Positions 41,887 through 51,871 are shown, numbered from the stretch's first letter. The stretch is DNA of 64,000 bases from UTCHB3 sp964371075 (GCA_964371075.1 CAYJKN010000001.1:620001-684000), one strand, 5' to 3'. Notes: generated from the sequence alone by a model not told the origin. Numbers and translations: made by a program.

Positions 41887-44289
41887 TTATCTCATTAAAA
41901 CCAGTTTTCGGGTCATCGTATAATTGCCCGAAACAAGTTTGTAAAAATAGGTTCCTGAACTCATCTGTTTTGGCTCAAAATTAATCTCATGAGCTCCGGC
42001 TTCCATTGTCTCATTGATCAAAACGGCTACTTGTTCACCAAGTGAATTATAAACCGAGAGGTTAACCTGTCCAGCAACCGGTAGAGCAAAACGAATCACT
42101 GTAGATGGATTAAATGGATTTGGATAGTTTTGATAGAGTGCATAATCAGTAATTATGCCAACGGCCATCGTCTGTAAAAGTGGATAGGTTGTGATTGTTC
42201 CATCGTAATCCCTCTGCAGAAGTCTGTATCTGTAACTTCCGGGCAGAAGGTCTTTATCGATATATTCATAGTTGCATAGAGCACAAATGCCCTCACCCCT
42301 GATAAATGAGACCTCTTCCCATTTTTCAACTCCGGCTTTTGTTCTTTCCACGGCAAATCCGGCATTATTTATCGCGTTGGCGACTGTAAAATTGAGGATT
42401 ACACTGTTTCCTTCAACCACTCCATTAAATGAAATGAGTTCAACAGGAACGGCACTTGGATCAGTAAATTTCACCATGGTTCCCGAATTGCCGGCAAACC
42501 AGGCGGTTCCTGCATCAAGAGCAAACATGTCGTTAAATGTGTTAATTGTTTGACGGGGTTCTTCTTTCCAGGTAACTCCACCATCATTCGATGTATAGAC
42601 ATAACCCGAGGCACAAGCAGCAAAAGCAACAGTTCCATTTGGACCTTTTACCATTGCTGTGCTCCAGACGGTGTTGTCAGGAAGAATTGTTGATGGAGTC
42701 CAGGTATCACCACTGTTTGTGGTATAATATGTGTTTCCTGAAGTGCCTGATGCAAATCCAACATTTCTGTCAACAAAAGAGATGCCGTAAGAACCGAGCC
42801 CACCTGCCCCAAACTGTTGAACCCAGGTTGTTCCGCCGTCGGTGGTTCTGAAAATTGTTTCACCCGTTCCACAGATATATGCATATGAAGTATCAACGAT
42901 ATCAATATCCCATGCGAGAGTGGTTGTTGGGAGATTTACCAGCGTCCAGTTTACTCCACCATCAATGGTTTTCATGATATTGCCGTTACTTCCTGTTGCC
43001 ATTCCGTATTGGGTGTTTATAAAATCGATGGCAATAAATTGATTTGTGGTCCCAAGTCCTGCATTAAATTCTGTCCAGGTGGCTCCCGCATCTTTGGACA
43101 TTACAATTCTGCTCGAATCGCATGCACCGTAAATAGTGTTCACGTCAGGAACAGAAATCTCATTTACTTTTCTGCCATTTGTCACACTCATCAAGCTCCA
43201 TGTGGTTCCGCCATCAGTGGTTCTACCCATAAATCCTGAATTACCAAAAACATATCCGTTCATGGCATCGGCAAAAGCAATGTCGTTTATTGTGTTATTT
43301 GAGAATCTGTATCCCATCTCTTGCCAGGTAGCTCCTGCATCAGTTGATTTGGCAAGATATCCCCTGCCTCCATTACTGAACACTGTGTTGTCTCCGTAAA
43401 AATCGACTGCATATTTCACTCCCGGACCACTTCCACCGGGGAGAATGAAAGAACTCCATGTTGCTCCACCATCGGTTGATCTGAAAGCTACTGTGTCGGT
43501 TCCAACTGCAACACCTACACCTGCACTGTTAAAATCGATATCCCACAATATCCGGGATGTGGAGGAAACTTCATATAACTGAGTCCATGTGGTTCCACCA
43601 TCAGTGGTTCTGATGATTCTGTGTTTTGCTCCAACTACATAACCTGTGTTGGCATCTGTAAATCTGACAGCTCTGTAGTCAGCTGAAGTAATGCTTCCGA
43701 GATTTACCTGTGCAAATGTTGCTCCGCCATCGGTTGATTTTAACACTGTTCCCGTATTTCCAACCACAAAAACGGTGTTTTGGTCAACTGCATAAACTCC
43801 AAAAAGTGTTTTATTGCTAATTGAAGTATTGCTTTGTGAGAACCAGCTAACACCACCGTCTGTGGTTTTGATGATAAATCCATTAAATCCAACCGACCAC
43901 CCAATTAATGGAGTTGCGAAGTGTATCCCATATTTGGTGGTATCGGGGGCGTTGGTAATTGGTGTCCAGCTACCACCTCCGTTGCTTGTGCGGTAAAATC
44001 CTCCACCGAGAGCACCCGCGGCCCACCCGTTCATGTCATCTATGAAGTATAAATTTCTAAAAATCGATTCAGTTGTGTCGAATATGGTGATGTCCCAGTT
44101 AACTCCACCATCGGTGGAGAGGAAACATTGACCATAATTGCTAAGTGCTATAAATTTGTTAACACCAAGAACAGACCCTGAATAAAGGTCGTTCGCCGTA
44201 GGATACGGGTTGAGGGTTGTCCAGTTGGGTTGCCCGTTAATCAAGCTAATCCCGACCAAAACAAAAATAAAAAAGTAGCTTTTACGCAT
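41887..44289 (-). CDS. YCF48-like propeller surface protein with sorting domain
   Basis: An 800-residue exported protein. I start at the ATG at 44287-44289 because GAGGT lies seven bases before it; the ATG two codons earlier is too close to that site. After the signal (MRKSYFFIFVLVGISLINGQ) come about thirteen Asp-box motifs of the form T-T-D-G-G-T-T-W every 40-50 residues, the layout of YCF48/photosystem-II-stability-factor-like propellers. In non-photosynthetic bacteria such proteins are surface propellers of unknown ligand. From about residue 615 an FN3-like segment and then the sorting domain follow (YQNYPNPFNPSTVIRFALP, LSVYNSLGEQVAVLIN, SSGTYFYKLVSG, TRKLVLMR). It resembles the two genes at 17-23 kb in architecture, not in detail. 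Confidence 0.88.
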   Translation of the reverse strand: MRKSYFFIFVLVGISLINGQPNWTTLNPYPTANDLYSGSVLGVNKFIALSNYGQCFLSTDGGVNWDITIFDTTESIFRNLYFIDDMNGWAAGALGGGFYRTSNGGGSWTPITNAPDTTKYGIHFATPLIGWSVGFNGFIIKTTDGGVSWFSQSNTSISNKTLFGVYAVDQNTVFVVGNTGTVLKSTDGGATFAQVNLGSITSADYRAVRFTDANTGYVVGAKHRIIRTTDGGTTWTQLYEVSSTSRILWDIDFNSAGVGVAVGTDTVAFRSTDGGATWSSFILPGGSGPGVKYAVDFYGDNTVFSNGGRGYLAKSTDAGATWQEMGYRFSNNTINDIAFADAMNGYVFGNSGFMGRTTDGGTTWSLMSVTNGRKVNEISVPDVNTIYGACDSSRIVMSKDAGATWTEFNAGLGTTNQFIAIDFINTQYGMATGSNGNIMKTIDGGVNWTLVNLPTTTLAWDIDIVDTSYAYICGTGETIFRTTDGGTTWVQQFGAGGLGSYGISFVDRNVGFASGTSGNTYYTTNSGDTWTPSTILPDNTVWSTAMVKGPNGTVAFAACASGYVYTSNDGGVTWKEEPRQTINTFNDMFALDAGTAWFAGNSGTMVKFTDPSAVPVELISFNGVVEGNSVILNFTVANAINNAGFAVERTKAGVEKWEEVSFIRGEGICALCNYEYIDKDLLPGSYRYRLLQRDYDGTITTYPLLQTMAVGIITDYALYQNYPNPFNPSTVIRFALPVAGQVNLSVYNSLGEQVAVLINETMEAGAHEINFEPKQMSSGTYFYKLVSGNYTMTRKLVLMR

Positions 44290-44610
44290 AACCATTACCT
44301 CATTTTAACTGATTGATTGTAATCTTTTAATACACTTACTCACCTGAGTGTTGGATTTCACTTGAATCCGTCTCAACAATTGAACATCCGGCAGGCTGTA
44401 TTTTTTCTCACAATATTGACACCCAATTTACAAATTTTAAACTTTAAAACATTTAATTTGATTAAAAACACATTTATCATTTGCATTTGATTAAAATTCT
44501 TTTAATTATTCCTTTCATACTTAAAATTTTTTATTGAAGCCGGCAATAACAATTAAGTTTTACTGCCGGAGATAATAAAGATCGACGAAAACCAAAAAAC
44601 GAGGTTCACC
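44290..44610. other. Divergent intergenic region, 321 bp
   Basis: AT-rich spacer between the YCF48-like gene (minus) and ppk2 (plus), so it must hold both promoters. I see no ORF or RNA gene. One inverted repeat, CCGGCA / TGCCGG (44540-44545 and 44564-44569, 18-base loop), lies in the ppk2 leader, and GGATT...AATCC occurs near 44353-44370. No further structure is visible. Confidence 0.6.
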
Positions 44611-45495
44611 GTGAAGATCAATCTTAACCGATTTAGAGTTACTGCCCCCGGAAAATTTAAACTTTCCAACCATCCCGCCAACTATACGGCAAGGATGAAA
44701 TCCAAAGAAGACGCGAAAGCAGACCTTGAAGCCAATGTAAAATTGATGGCTGAAATGCAAGACATGATGTATGCCCACGACAAGTGGGGACTTCTGATTA
44801 TTTTCCAGGCGATGGATGCCGCAGGCAAGGATGGTGCAATAAAACATGTAATGAGCGGAGTGAATCCTCAGGGTACCCAGGTGTTCAGTTTTAAGGTACC
44901 CTCAGCAGAGGAGCTTGACCACGATTATCTCTGGAGATATACCAAAGCTCTTCCTGAAAGAGGCAGGATTGGTATTTTCAACCGTTCTTATTATGAAGAA
45001 GTGCTTGTAGTAAAAGTGCACAACCTTCTCGAGGCAGAAAAACTTCCCGATCCGGTAAGGAGAGATGACATTTGGAAAAACCGTTATATGCAGATCAGAA
45101 ATTTTGAGAAATATCTGAATGACAATGGCATAAAAGTTCTTAAATTTTTCTTGAATGTCTCAAAAGATGAACAAAAGAGAAGATTCCTTGAAAGAATTGA
45201 GAATCCTGCAAAAAACTGGAAATTCTCTTCTTCCGATCTGAAAGAGAGAGGCTTCTGGGATCAATACCAAAAGGCGTATGAAGAGGCAATTGCAAATACT
45301 TCCACCAAATATGCACCATGGCATATTATCCCTGCCGATAAAAAGTGGTTTGCACGACTTATTATTTCTGAGATAATCACCGAAAAACTCAAAGAATTGA
45401 AGGTTCACTACCCTGTTATCTCTGAAGCTCACAAACAAAATCTTGCCAGTTATAAAGATACTTTATTGGCAGAGGACAAAAATCCTGTAACTTAA
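44611..45495 (+). CDS. ppk2: Polyphosphate kinase 2 family protein
   Basis: PPK2 enzymes use polyphosphate to phosphorylate nucleotides. The 294 residues hold one kinase domain: Walker A in FQAMDAAGKDGAIKHVMSG, the lid-side EELDHDYLWRYTKALPERG, Walker B region IGIFNRSYYEEVLVVKVH, and FFLNVSKDEQKRRFLERIENPAKNWKFS. The single-domain form with this loop is like the class III group, which can raise AMP to ADP and ATP; the class call is tentative. The start is GTG 44611 with GAGG six bases upstream. The gene is alone on its strand and is followed by a hairpin at 45503-45535. Confidence 0.93.
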   Translation: MKINLNRFRVTAPGKFKLSNHPANYTARMKSKEDAKADLEANVKLMAEMQDMMYAHDKWGLLIIFQAMDAAGKDGAIKHVMSGVNPQGTQVFSFKVPSAEELDHDYLWRYTKALPERGRIGIFNRSYYEEVLVVKVHNLLEAEKLPDPVRRDDIWKNRYMQIRNFEKYLNDNGIKVLKFFLNVSKDEQKRRFLERIENPAKNWKFSSSDLKERGFWDQYQKAYEEAIANTSTKYAPWHIIPADKKWFARLIISEIITEKLKELKVHYPVISEAHKQNLASYKDTLLAEDKNPVT

Positions 45496-45502
45496 GAGAG
45501 GT

Positions 45503-45535
45503 ATCAGGTATTATTTTTTTTTGAATTTACCTGAT
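45503..45535 (+). terminator. Hairpin after ppk2
   Basis: ATCAGGTA and TACCTGAT form eight perfect pairs around a 17-base loop with a long T run, starting 7 bases after the ppk2 stop. The left arm is part of two 7-bp units (AGGTATC, AGGTATT; 45499-45512) that recur in opposite orientation at 47323-47350. Probably the ppk2 transcript end. Confidence 0.45.
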
Positions 45536-45555
45536 GAATGGGAGATACTGTATAT

Positions 45556-45594
45556 AAAAAAAGAACACGGATGAAGCGAAATCATCCGTGTTCT
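45556..45594 (-). terminator. Rho-independent terminator of the 485-residue surface protein gene
   Basis: On the minus strand, AGAACACGGATGA pairs perfectly with TCATCCGTGTTCT (13 bp, 7-base loop) and is followed by six T. It lies 60 bases beyond the stop at 45654, the right place to end that transcript. Confidence 0.8.
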
Positions 45595-45615
45595 AATTAT
45601 TAATCCCATACGCGT

Positions 45616-45642
45616 TTATCCGCTTTATCCGCATCATCCGCG
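45616..45642. repeat. 9-bp-period element (ATCCGC), copy 1
   Basis: Three units of 9 bp: TTATCCGCT, TTATCCGCA, TCATCCGCG, followed by TTCTAT. A four-unit copy lies at 52475-52510 with the same end (TCATCCGCG then TTCTAC). Here the element abuts the terminator, whose right arm (TCATCCGTGTTCT) is itself a variant of the last unit. Confidence 0.7.
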
Positions 45643-45653
45643 TTCTATCAAAT

Positions 45654-47111
45654 CTATTTTATAAGCAACATCTTTTTGGTAGATGTGAACGCACCTGCTT
45701 TTACTTCATACATATAAAGTCCACTCGGAAAGTCTTTTGCATTAAATTCCACCTGATGGTAACCCGCAGGCATTGTTGAATTCAGGAGCTGAGCCACTTT
45801 CTGTCCCAGTGTATTATAAACACTCAGTGAAACTTCACCCGCTACCGGAATCGCAAAACGAATCACAGTGGAAGGATTAAAAGGATTTGGGTAGTTCTGA
45901 TCAAGTGAATAAACTGTTGGATTTCCTTCACCTTCAACCGTATTTGCATTTATTACAACTGCAATGGGATTTGAATAAGTGAATGATCCGTCGTGATCAA
46001 CCTGTTTAAGTCTGTAGGTGATTTTCCCATTTAAAAGAGTTCTGTCTTCGAAGGAATAATAAGTTGGTGATGTTGTTGTTCCGTTTCCGTCAACTTCGCC
46101 GATTTTAGACCAGTCACCTGTCGTCTTTCTTTCAATTTCAAACGCTTTGTTATTTAATTCTGTAGCGGTCATCCAGTTAAGTTTTACAACCCCAACCGAT
46201 ACGGTTGCATTAAAAGAAGCAAGCTCAACGGGAAGTGGTGCAAGTTCAGGTGGAATCATTGCGGCTGTCAGACCAAATGCAGGATTCGCTGTGTTTACTG
46301 CCCCCCACATACCATCAACAGAAGTTGCAGCATTTGGAAATAATGTCCCCGCCAGTGTTCTTGCTTCAATTCTGCGAACACCAAGTGCATTATTATTTGG
46401 GATTATCACACCCCATGAACCATTAATGGCATTAACACTGTCACTGTAGAATTGTGCATAAGAGTTGGCAATCGTGTTTGCCGATCCGTCATTTTCTACA
46501 AAAGTTGCAGCCAAAGGTCTTCCGGTTCCATCAACATTGTCGTATAAAACTACAAAACTTTTTGCAGGAACTGCTGCTCTGCTCCACAAACCTGAACCCG
46601 TAGTATCGCCACCGGCAGTTTCAAATTTTATTACCTGTGTTGAATCAGAAGAAGTTACTCTGGATACAATTGCTGTTCCGCCCAAACCGTCATTTAACAT
46701 AACTCTAAAAAATACATATCCACCCGGTGTAAATCTTGCATTTCCTGTAGGTTCGTTTACAAACCAGCCTGTGTAACTTCCGGTAGCATCGGTCATAAAT
46801 TCACCGTAATTTCCATAAGTTGCCATAGAAGGGCCTGAGGTTCTTACAAAATCACTGTCTGATCTTACAAAAATCACATTACCGGCACCACTTGTGGTGG
46901 CTGAGTTGGAAGAAATTATTATCTGATTAAAATATCTGTAAGTTGAACTCGGGGTTAACCCGGAAATGGTCGCGAAATAAGCAAAAGGCATTCTTGCGGA
47001 ATTTGTTCCATTAACACCTTCAATAAATTTCGGTTGAATTGTTACATTCATTGTCTGACTGAACATCAAACCAGTGAATAACATCAACAGGGGGAGAATT
47101 TTTTTTAACAT
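45654..47111 (-). CDS. Exported protein with C-terminal sorting domain
   Basis: A 485-residue exported protein: signal peptide (MLKKILPLLMLFTGLMFSQ), then a beta-rich N-terminal part to about residue 295 with no known domain (SARMPFAYFATISGLTPSSTYRYFNQ, GSYTGWFVNEPTGNARF), then an FN3-like link starting LPVELASFNATVSVGVVKLNW that is common in this group, then the sorting domain (LDQNYPNPFNPSTVIRFAIP, LSVYNTLGQKVAQLLNS, PSGLYMYEVKAG, TKKMLLIK). A similar LPVELTSF link occurs in the next, 1503-residue protein, so the two share their C-terminal 190 residues by origin. A strong terminator follows the gene. Confidence 0.85.
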   Translation of the reverse strand: MLKKILPLLMLFTGLMFSQTMNVTIQPKFIEGVNGTNSARMPFAYFATISGLTPSSTYRYFNQIIISSNSATTSGAGNVIFVRSDSDFVRTSGPSMATYGNYGEFMTDATGSYTGWFVNEPTGNARFTPGGYVFFRVMLNDGLGGTAIVSRVTSSDSTQVIKFETAGGDTTGSGLWSRAAVPAKSFVVLYDNVDGTGRPLAATFVENDGSANTIANSYAQFYSDSVNAINGSWGVIIPNNNALGVRRIEARTLAGTLFPNAATSVDGMWGAVNTANPAFGLTAAMIPPELAPLPVELASFNATVSVGVVKLNWMTATELNNKAFEIERKTTGDWSKIGEVDGNGTTTSPTYYSFEDRTLLNGKITYRLKQVDHDGSFTYSNPIAVVINANTVEGEGNPTVYSLDQNYPNPFNPSTVIRFAIPVAGEVSLSVYNTLGQKVAQLLNSTMPAGYHQVEFNAKDFPSGLYMYEVKAGAFTSTKKMLLIK

Positions 47112-47245
47112 ATTTTATCCATTTATTGTAAATCAATGAATCTCCTGTCAACAAATCCGAATAATTTTTAAACAGGAAATCCAACTAAAACTATCTCACA
47201 AAATACGATTAAACTTAACCTTAAACAAGTTATCAAACTGTGAAC

Positions 47246-47281
47246 AAAAAAAACCCGCCATGTCTTGCAACATAGCGGGTT
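47246..47281 (-). terminator. Rho-independent terminator of the 1503-residue surface protein gene
   Basis: On the minus strand, AACCCGCTATGT pairs with ACATGGCGGGTT (one mismatch, 6-base loop) and runs into eight T. It lies about 80 bases after the stop at 47360. Confidence 0.8.
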
Positions 47282-47322
47282 AAATAACTCAGGGAAACGT
47301 TACAAAGTTTTTTGCAAAAAAT

Positions 47323-47350
47323 AATACCTAATACTTTATACCTGATACCT
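47323..47350. repeat. 7-bp-period element (ATACCT), four units
   Basis: AATACCT, AATACTT, TATACCT, GATACCT in unbroken 7-bp phase, just beyond the stop of the large surface-protein gene. Two inverse units lie at 45499-45512 after ppk2. Confidence 0.6.
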
Positions 47351-47359
47351 GCAAAGCTC

Positions 47360-50300
47360 TTATTTCATGAGTACCATTTTTTTGATTGAGCTAAACTCAC
47401 CTGCTTTTATCTCATAGAGATAAAGTCCACTGGGGAGATTTGCCGCATCAAAAGATACTTGATGATAACCTGATTCCATAACTCCGTTAAGAAGAGTAAT
47501 CACTTTTTCACCAAGAGTATTGTAAACATTTAAGGTTACAACAGAAGTTGTTGGTAATGAAAAACGGATCATCGTTGCGGGGTTAAATGGATTTGGATAA
47601 TTCTGATCAAGTGTAAAGGTTGTTGGTGCAAGTTCCACCTCAACAACATTTGAATACTCAAATGTACCATCATTATCCACCTGACGAAGTCTGTATTGGA
47701 TTTTATTTCCTGTAACAGATTTGTCAGTAAAATTATAGTATTTAGGTGAGTTTGCGGTACCATGACCTTCAACAAATCCGATTTTTTGCCATGTTCCTGT
47801 TGAATTTCTTTCAACATCAAACCCGTTATTATCAACTTCAGTTGCAGTCTCCCAGTTAAGATTTACAACACTTCCGATAGCTTTCGCTGTGAAGGAGGTA
47901 AGTTCGACAGGGAGGGGGGCGTCATTCGAAGCCATAACAAATTCAGAGAAGCCGGTGATTCCTGCAACAAAGAATTCATCAGTTGCTGCATCATAGGTTA
48001 AAGTTCCAACCACTGTGAAGTCTCCGGAGCCCGGTGTTGATCTTTTGTAAAGTACAATAGTTTTTGTAGCCGGGTTCTCAATCCCAGTTAATGAACTGGC
48101 CTTAAACCTCAATGAAGTACCATTTCCAAATACAGCTCCATTTCCTTCAATCACCCATCTGAAGTTTGATACATTCGATTCAGTGATACCAGTAGCTCCG
48201 GTTGGACTTCCTTCATAACGAGTGACTGAAATATTCGCGCCAGTGGTGACATCAACGAAGTTTATTCTCAGACCCGTGTTAATGAAATTGTAGTTGTTTG
48301 AACCGGTTGTGACAGCTTGAGTATAACTGCTTGTGAAGGCAGAAATTGAATGTGATCCCAAACCCGAAACGATGTCAATGTTAAACATATCCCATTCAGT
48401 TCCCAGTGTTGGGAAACTTGACACTGGATTAGCGGTGACGCCCTGAGTAATATTCGATTTTCTGCGAAGTGTCTTGTCAACTGTGGTATTTCCGTTCACA
48501 GTCCAAGCGGAGCCGGGATCATTCCCAATCTGACCAAATATATCTACATAAGAATCTGTAGATACCTTATATAGTGCAAGAGCATCATCACCGTTAAAAT
48601 TACATGCGTTGCTAGCTGAGTCATCAACGCCAACCAAGTCTGTGGCTGAAGAATTTTTATATACTTTCACTGATCCACTTGGAAGAGTTGTGTACAATTG
48701 ATATAAGGTAGGAGAGGCTGCTCCATTAGCAGCTAGTCCCAATTTGTAGTCGGTCAGATCTACATCTGCACCTGTACCATTATATATTTCGATGTACTTA
48801 TTATTTGAGGTCCCCTCCACATACTCTGAAATAAACAAATCTGTCGGGGCACCTGGTATAGCTACAATAGTATGAGAGTTTGCAGCAGCAAAATTATGTG
48901 TACCGTTTGTGAACGATTCTGCGATTGTAAAATCTGCAATGTTGTCGCTGCTTCCTGAAATAGTTCTCGCAAGGGTTGCATCATAATTAATATCGGTTGT
49001 CAAGAAAATATAACTTGTGCCGATAGGAAGTATTTTCCCAATCCCGGTGAATGAGATGTCTTCTCCTGAACCTGCAGAAACAGAACTGACATTTGTTCCA
49101 ATCTGAGTATCTGCACCGTCAAGAGTTGCATTTGTTGAGTAAAACAGTTTTAACGAAGCAGTTCCAAGATCAACGGCTTGATATGTTCCTGCTAAAGTAG
49201 CTATCAACTGGTTTAGAATTACGGAAGCACTCGTAACAGCTATCTGATATCGATACAGAATGTTTTCACTTGAAGATACAATAAAATTACCCGATCCCGG
49301 ATCTGTTCCGGTTATAGCAATAGTTGGCTGATTTCCGAATGAAAATGCCGAACCGATATTCGTTGTACCATCAGTTAACTGAACTTGAACATTAATACCA
49401 TCATTTGCATCTACAACTGCAGGGATGATTATATTAAATGTTGAAATACCACCTGCATTTGTGGTCATTGTCACAACTAAATCAGATATTGAAGAAGTTC
49501 TGTCTGTTCCATCAATTGTATAACTCTCATCTGTTGTGGCATTTGCGTCGGTGATTGTTGCATCATACTTAAAATTGTAGCCTGCGACAAGGTTATTGTA
49601 CTGATCTTTGGCAGTGAGTGTTACTGTTCTTGTGCTATTCAGTATTAAAGAAGCAGATATAGAAGCAGTCGAGTTTGTTGTTGGTGCACCGGCATTTATA
49701 GCTTGTACAACAGTTGCTGTGCCGTAATCAGTAGCAGCTATTGCTACAGTTTTGCTTCCGGAGGTTGTCAAAAGAGGATTTGCATTAGATGGCTTTAGTC
49801 GTAGATTACCGGCTGTAATTGTGTAGTCCTCTGAAGCTAAACTTGTACCATTAATTTTAACCGCAGAAATCTGTCCACGCCATGTAGCATCATCAGTAAA
49901 AGTAATATCAATGTCATTATCGACAGTGTTGTTCGTTACATCAGCTGTTAATGCAGGTGGCAATCCGGCAAAGGCATGAAGTTCCGCAGCATTAAAAGTC
50001 CCTGATTTTGTAACATTTGTTGTAAATGTAAAATCTGCGATTACTGGTGTTGTGATGCTCAGGATGTTTCCAACTCCGGCACCAGGCTCCAAATCAACAG
50101 TTAAAAACAAGTATCCCGTTCCGACCGCAAACAATTTCGTAGTCGTAAAGCCTAATAACTCAGCATTATCATTAGCTGCACTTAATGATTCTAAAAGGTC
50201 ATCTGTTCCGGGTTCAAGGATATCATTACTTGAATAATAAAGTTTGTATCCGCTAGTTGAAATGTCACTGGCCGCAAAAGAACCATCGATTGTAAAAGTT

Positions 50301-51871
50301 GCACCATTTAAAGTAGCGGGATTTTTTGTAACATCAAGTCGTATGCGGTAAAGAATATTATTTGTCGAGCCAACCGCAAATGAGTTGGTAGTCGGATCTA
50401 CACCTGTAAAAACGACATCAGGATCCGGTCCAACAATAGATTTAGGTGTACCAATATCCGTTGTTCCATCAGATAGTTGAACCTGAACAGACAGTCCATC
50501 ACTTTGATCGATCTGAGATGGGACAACAATGTTGAATGTTGCAACACCACTCGCATTTGTTGGTGTTGTTACAATCGCATTAGCCACTGAAGAAGTTCTG
50601 GCTGTTCCATCGATAGTATAACTCTCACTCGTCGTAACATTATCATTAGTGATATTGACATCATATTTAAATGAATAACCTGGAACCAAATTGCTGTATT
50701 GATCTTTTGCGGTGGCAGTTACAGTCCTAGTTTGCCCTAATACAAGAGCACTTACTGTAGTGGCAGTTGAATTTGCAGTTGGTGCACCGGGATTTATTAC
50801 CTGTGAAACAGTTGCATTGTTGTAACCTGTAGCTTCAATTGAAACAGATTTTGTACCTGAAGCAGTGAGAAGAGCATTCAACCCGGAAGGTTTAAGTTGT
50901 AAATTCGCGGAACTTAGTACATAGTCGGTTGTTGCGGTCAAAGCAGTTGTGCCTATTTTTACGGCTGTAACGGCTGCTCTCCAGGTTGCATCATCTGTAA
51001 AAGTAATATCTATATTATCATCAACAGTGATGTCTGTAGCATCTGCAATAAGTGTTGGGGGTGTTAAACCTGAACTCGTAATTGCATTTGTATAACTGAA
51101 GTCATCCAGAAATATATTTGCAACATTGCCAACACTAGATATTCCATAAAACATGTAAGAATCAATAATGACATCGCTAGCAAGTGCACCTTTTGTTAAA
51201 TCATCTCCAACAAGCACTCCATCTATCCAAATGTCAACTTTGTTTGCAGCAACTGTTTTAGCTCCACTTTTTGTATAATTAAGAGTCCCGGTTGTGTTAT
51301 TGGCATATATTTCCACCAAATAATCAACCCCTTGTGTAAACGGTGTTGAACCTAAAGTTGCCCAAGAGCCACCACTTCTGTAAGTGGTGGTTATTGCCCC
51401 ACCTCCACCAAAAACCCATTGCAATCCTGTAAAAGCCTGTGCACTCGTAAAAGCATTGTTGTCACTTAAAGATGCACCATCACCCAAGATCATAATCCAG
51501 GTTCCTGAGGAGGCAGTCGCTGATCCGTTAGATGCACCAAAGCGGACCCTGAAACTAAGGATTGCTGCCTTACCGGCGGTGTAATCATAAACTGAAAATT
51601 TATTGACTGAAGTGGATGTCGGAGCAACCCCTCTTAAGTAGGAGCCGGAACCAAATGCGATTGTTTGATTTTCAAGATTAAAACTTCCACCTCCAGAACC
51701 AACTCTTACTCTGTCCAAACCTGATGGGGCAGCTGGTAAGAAATCAAGATTTGCAGCATTTGTGTTATGTACACCGGTATTTGTCCCGAAGTTGTAACTC
51801 CAGGGTTGTCCAAACCCCTCAAAGGTGAAAACGGCGAATAATAAAAGAAAAAATGTATATCTTTTTAACAT
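47360..51871 (-). CDS. 1503-residue multidomain surface protein with lamin-tail domain and sorting domain
   Basis: The ATG at 51869-51871 (MLKRYTFFLLLFAVFTFEGFGQ signal) is chosen; a longer frame adds 19 atypical residues. Order: an N-terminal LamG-like region to about 250; a block of about 350 residues present twice in tandem, each copy holding a DUF1533-like domain (DIDITFTDDATWR..., then an x-x-G-x-K-x-V-x-I-x-A-x-x-Y strand), an invasin/Big-like domain (TAKDQYxNLVxGYxFKYD) and a third beta domain; a lamin-tail domain (LFISEYVEGTSNNKYIEIYNG, VDLTDYKLGL) around 1000-1150; then the LPVELTSF link and sorting domain (LDQNYPNPFNPATMIRFSLP to IKKMVLMK). No catalytic motif is visible. Function unknown; adhesion or binding is likely. 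Confidence 0.85.
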   Translation of the reverse strand: MLKRYTFFLLLFAVFTFEGFGQPWSYNFGTNTGVHNTNAANLDFLPAAPSGLDRVRVGSGGGSFNLENQTIAFGSGSYLRGVAPTSTSVNKFSVYDYTAGKAAILSFRVRFGASNGSATASSGTWIMILGDGASLSDNNAFTSAQAFTGLQWVFGGGGAITTTYRSGGSWATLGSTPFTQGVDYLVEIYANNTTGTLNYTKSGAKTVAANKVDIWIDGVLVGDDLTKGALASDVIIDSYMFYGISSVGNVANIFLDDFSYTNAITSSGLTPPTLIADATDITVDDNIDITFTDDATWRAAVTAVKIGTTALTATTDYVLSSANLQLKPSGLNALLTASGTKSVSIEATGYNNATVSQVINPGAPTANSTATTVSALVLGQTRTVTATAKDQYSNLVPGYSFKYDVNITNDNVTTSESYTIDGTARTSSVANAIVTTPTNASGVATFNIVVPSQIDQSDGLSVQVQLSDGTTDIGTPKSIVGPDPDVVFTGVDPTTNSFAVGSTNNILYRIRLDVTKNPATLNGATFTIDGSFAASDISTSGYKLYYSSNDILEPGTDDLLESLSAANDNAELLGFTTTKLFAVGTGYLFLTVDLEPGAGVGNILSITTPVIADFTFTTNVTKSGTFNAAELHAFAGLPPALTADVTNNTVDNDIDITFTDDATWRGQISAVKINGTSLASEDYTITAGNLRLKPSNANPLLTTSGSKTVAIAATDYGTATVVQAINAGAPTTNSTASISASLILNSTRTVTLTAKDQYNNLVAGYNFKYDATITDANATTDESYTIDGTDRTSSISDLVVTMTTNAGGISTFNIIIPAVVDANDGINVQVQLTDGTTNIGSAFSFGNQPTIAITGTDPGSGNFIVSSSENILYRYQIAVTSASVILNQLIATLAGTYQAVDLGTASLKLFYSTNATLDGADTQIGTNVSSVSAGSGEDISFTGIGKILPIGTSYIFLTTDINYDATLARTISGSSDNIADFTIAESFTNGTHNFAAANSHTIVAIPGAPTDLFISEYVEGTSNNKYIEIYNGTGADVDLTDYKLGLAANGAASPTLYQLYTTLPSGSVKVYKNSSATDLVGVDDSASNACNFNGDDALALYKVSTDSYVDIFGQIGNDPGSAWTVNGNTTVDKTLRRKSNITQGVTANPVSSFPTLGTEWDMFNIDIVSGLGSHSISAFTSSYTQAVTTGSNNYNFINTGLRINFVDVTTGANISVTRYEGSPTGATGITESNVSNFRWVIEGNGAVFGNGTSLRFKASSLTGIENPATKTIVLYKRSTPGSGDFTVVGTLTYDAATDEFFVAGITGFSEFVMASNDAPLPVELTSFTAKAIGSVVNLNWETATEVDNNGFDVERNSTGTWQKIGFVEGHGTANSPKYYNFTDKSVTGNKIQYRLRQVDNDGTFEYSNVVEVELAPTTFTLDQNYPNPFNPATMIRFSLPTTSVVTLNVYNTLGEKVITLLNGVMESGYHQVSFDAANLPSGLYLYEIKAGEFSSIKKMVLMK

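Noticed and set aside
41887..44289. Photosystem II assembly factor
   Set aside because: YCF48-like repeats occur, but the protein has a type IX sorting domain and no photosynthesis gene is near.
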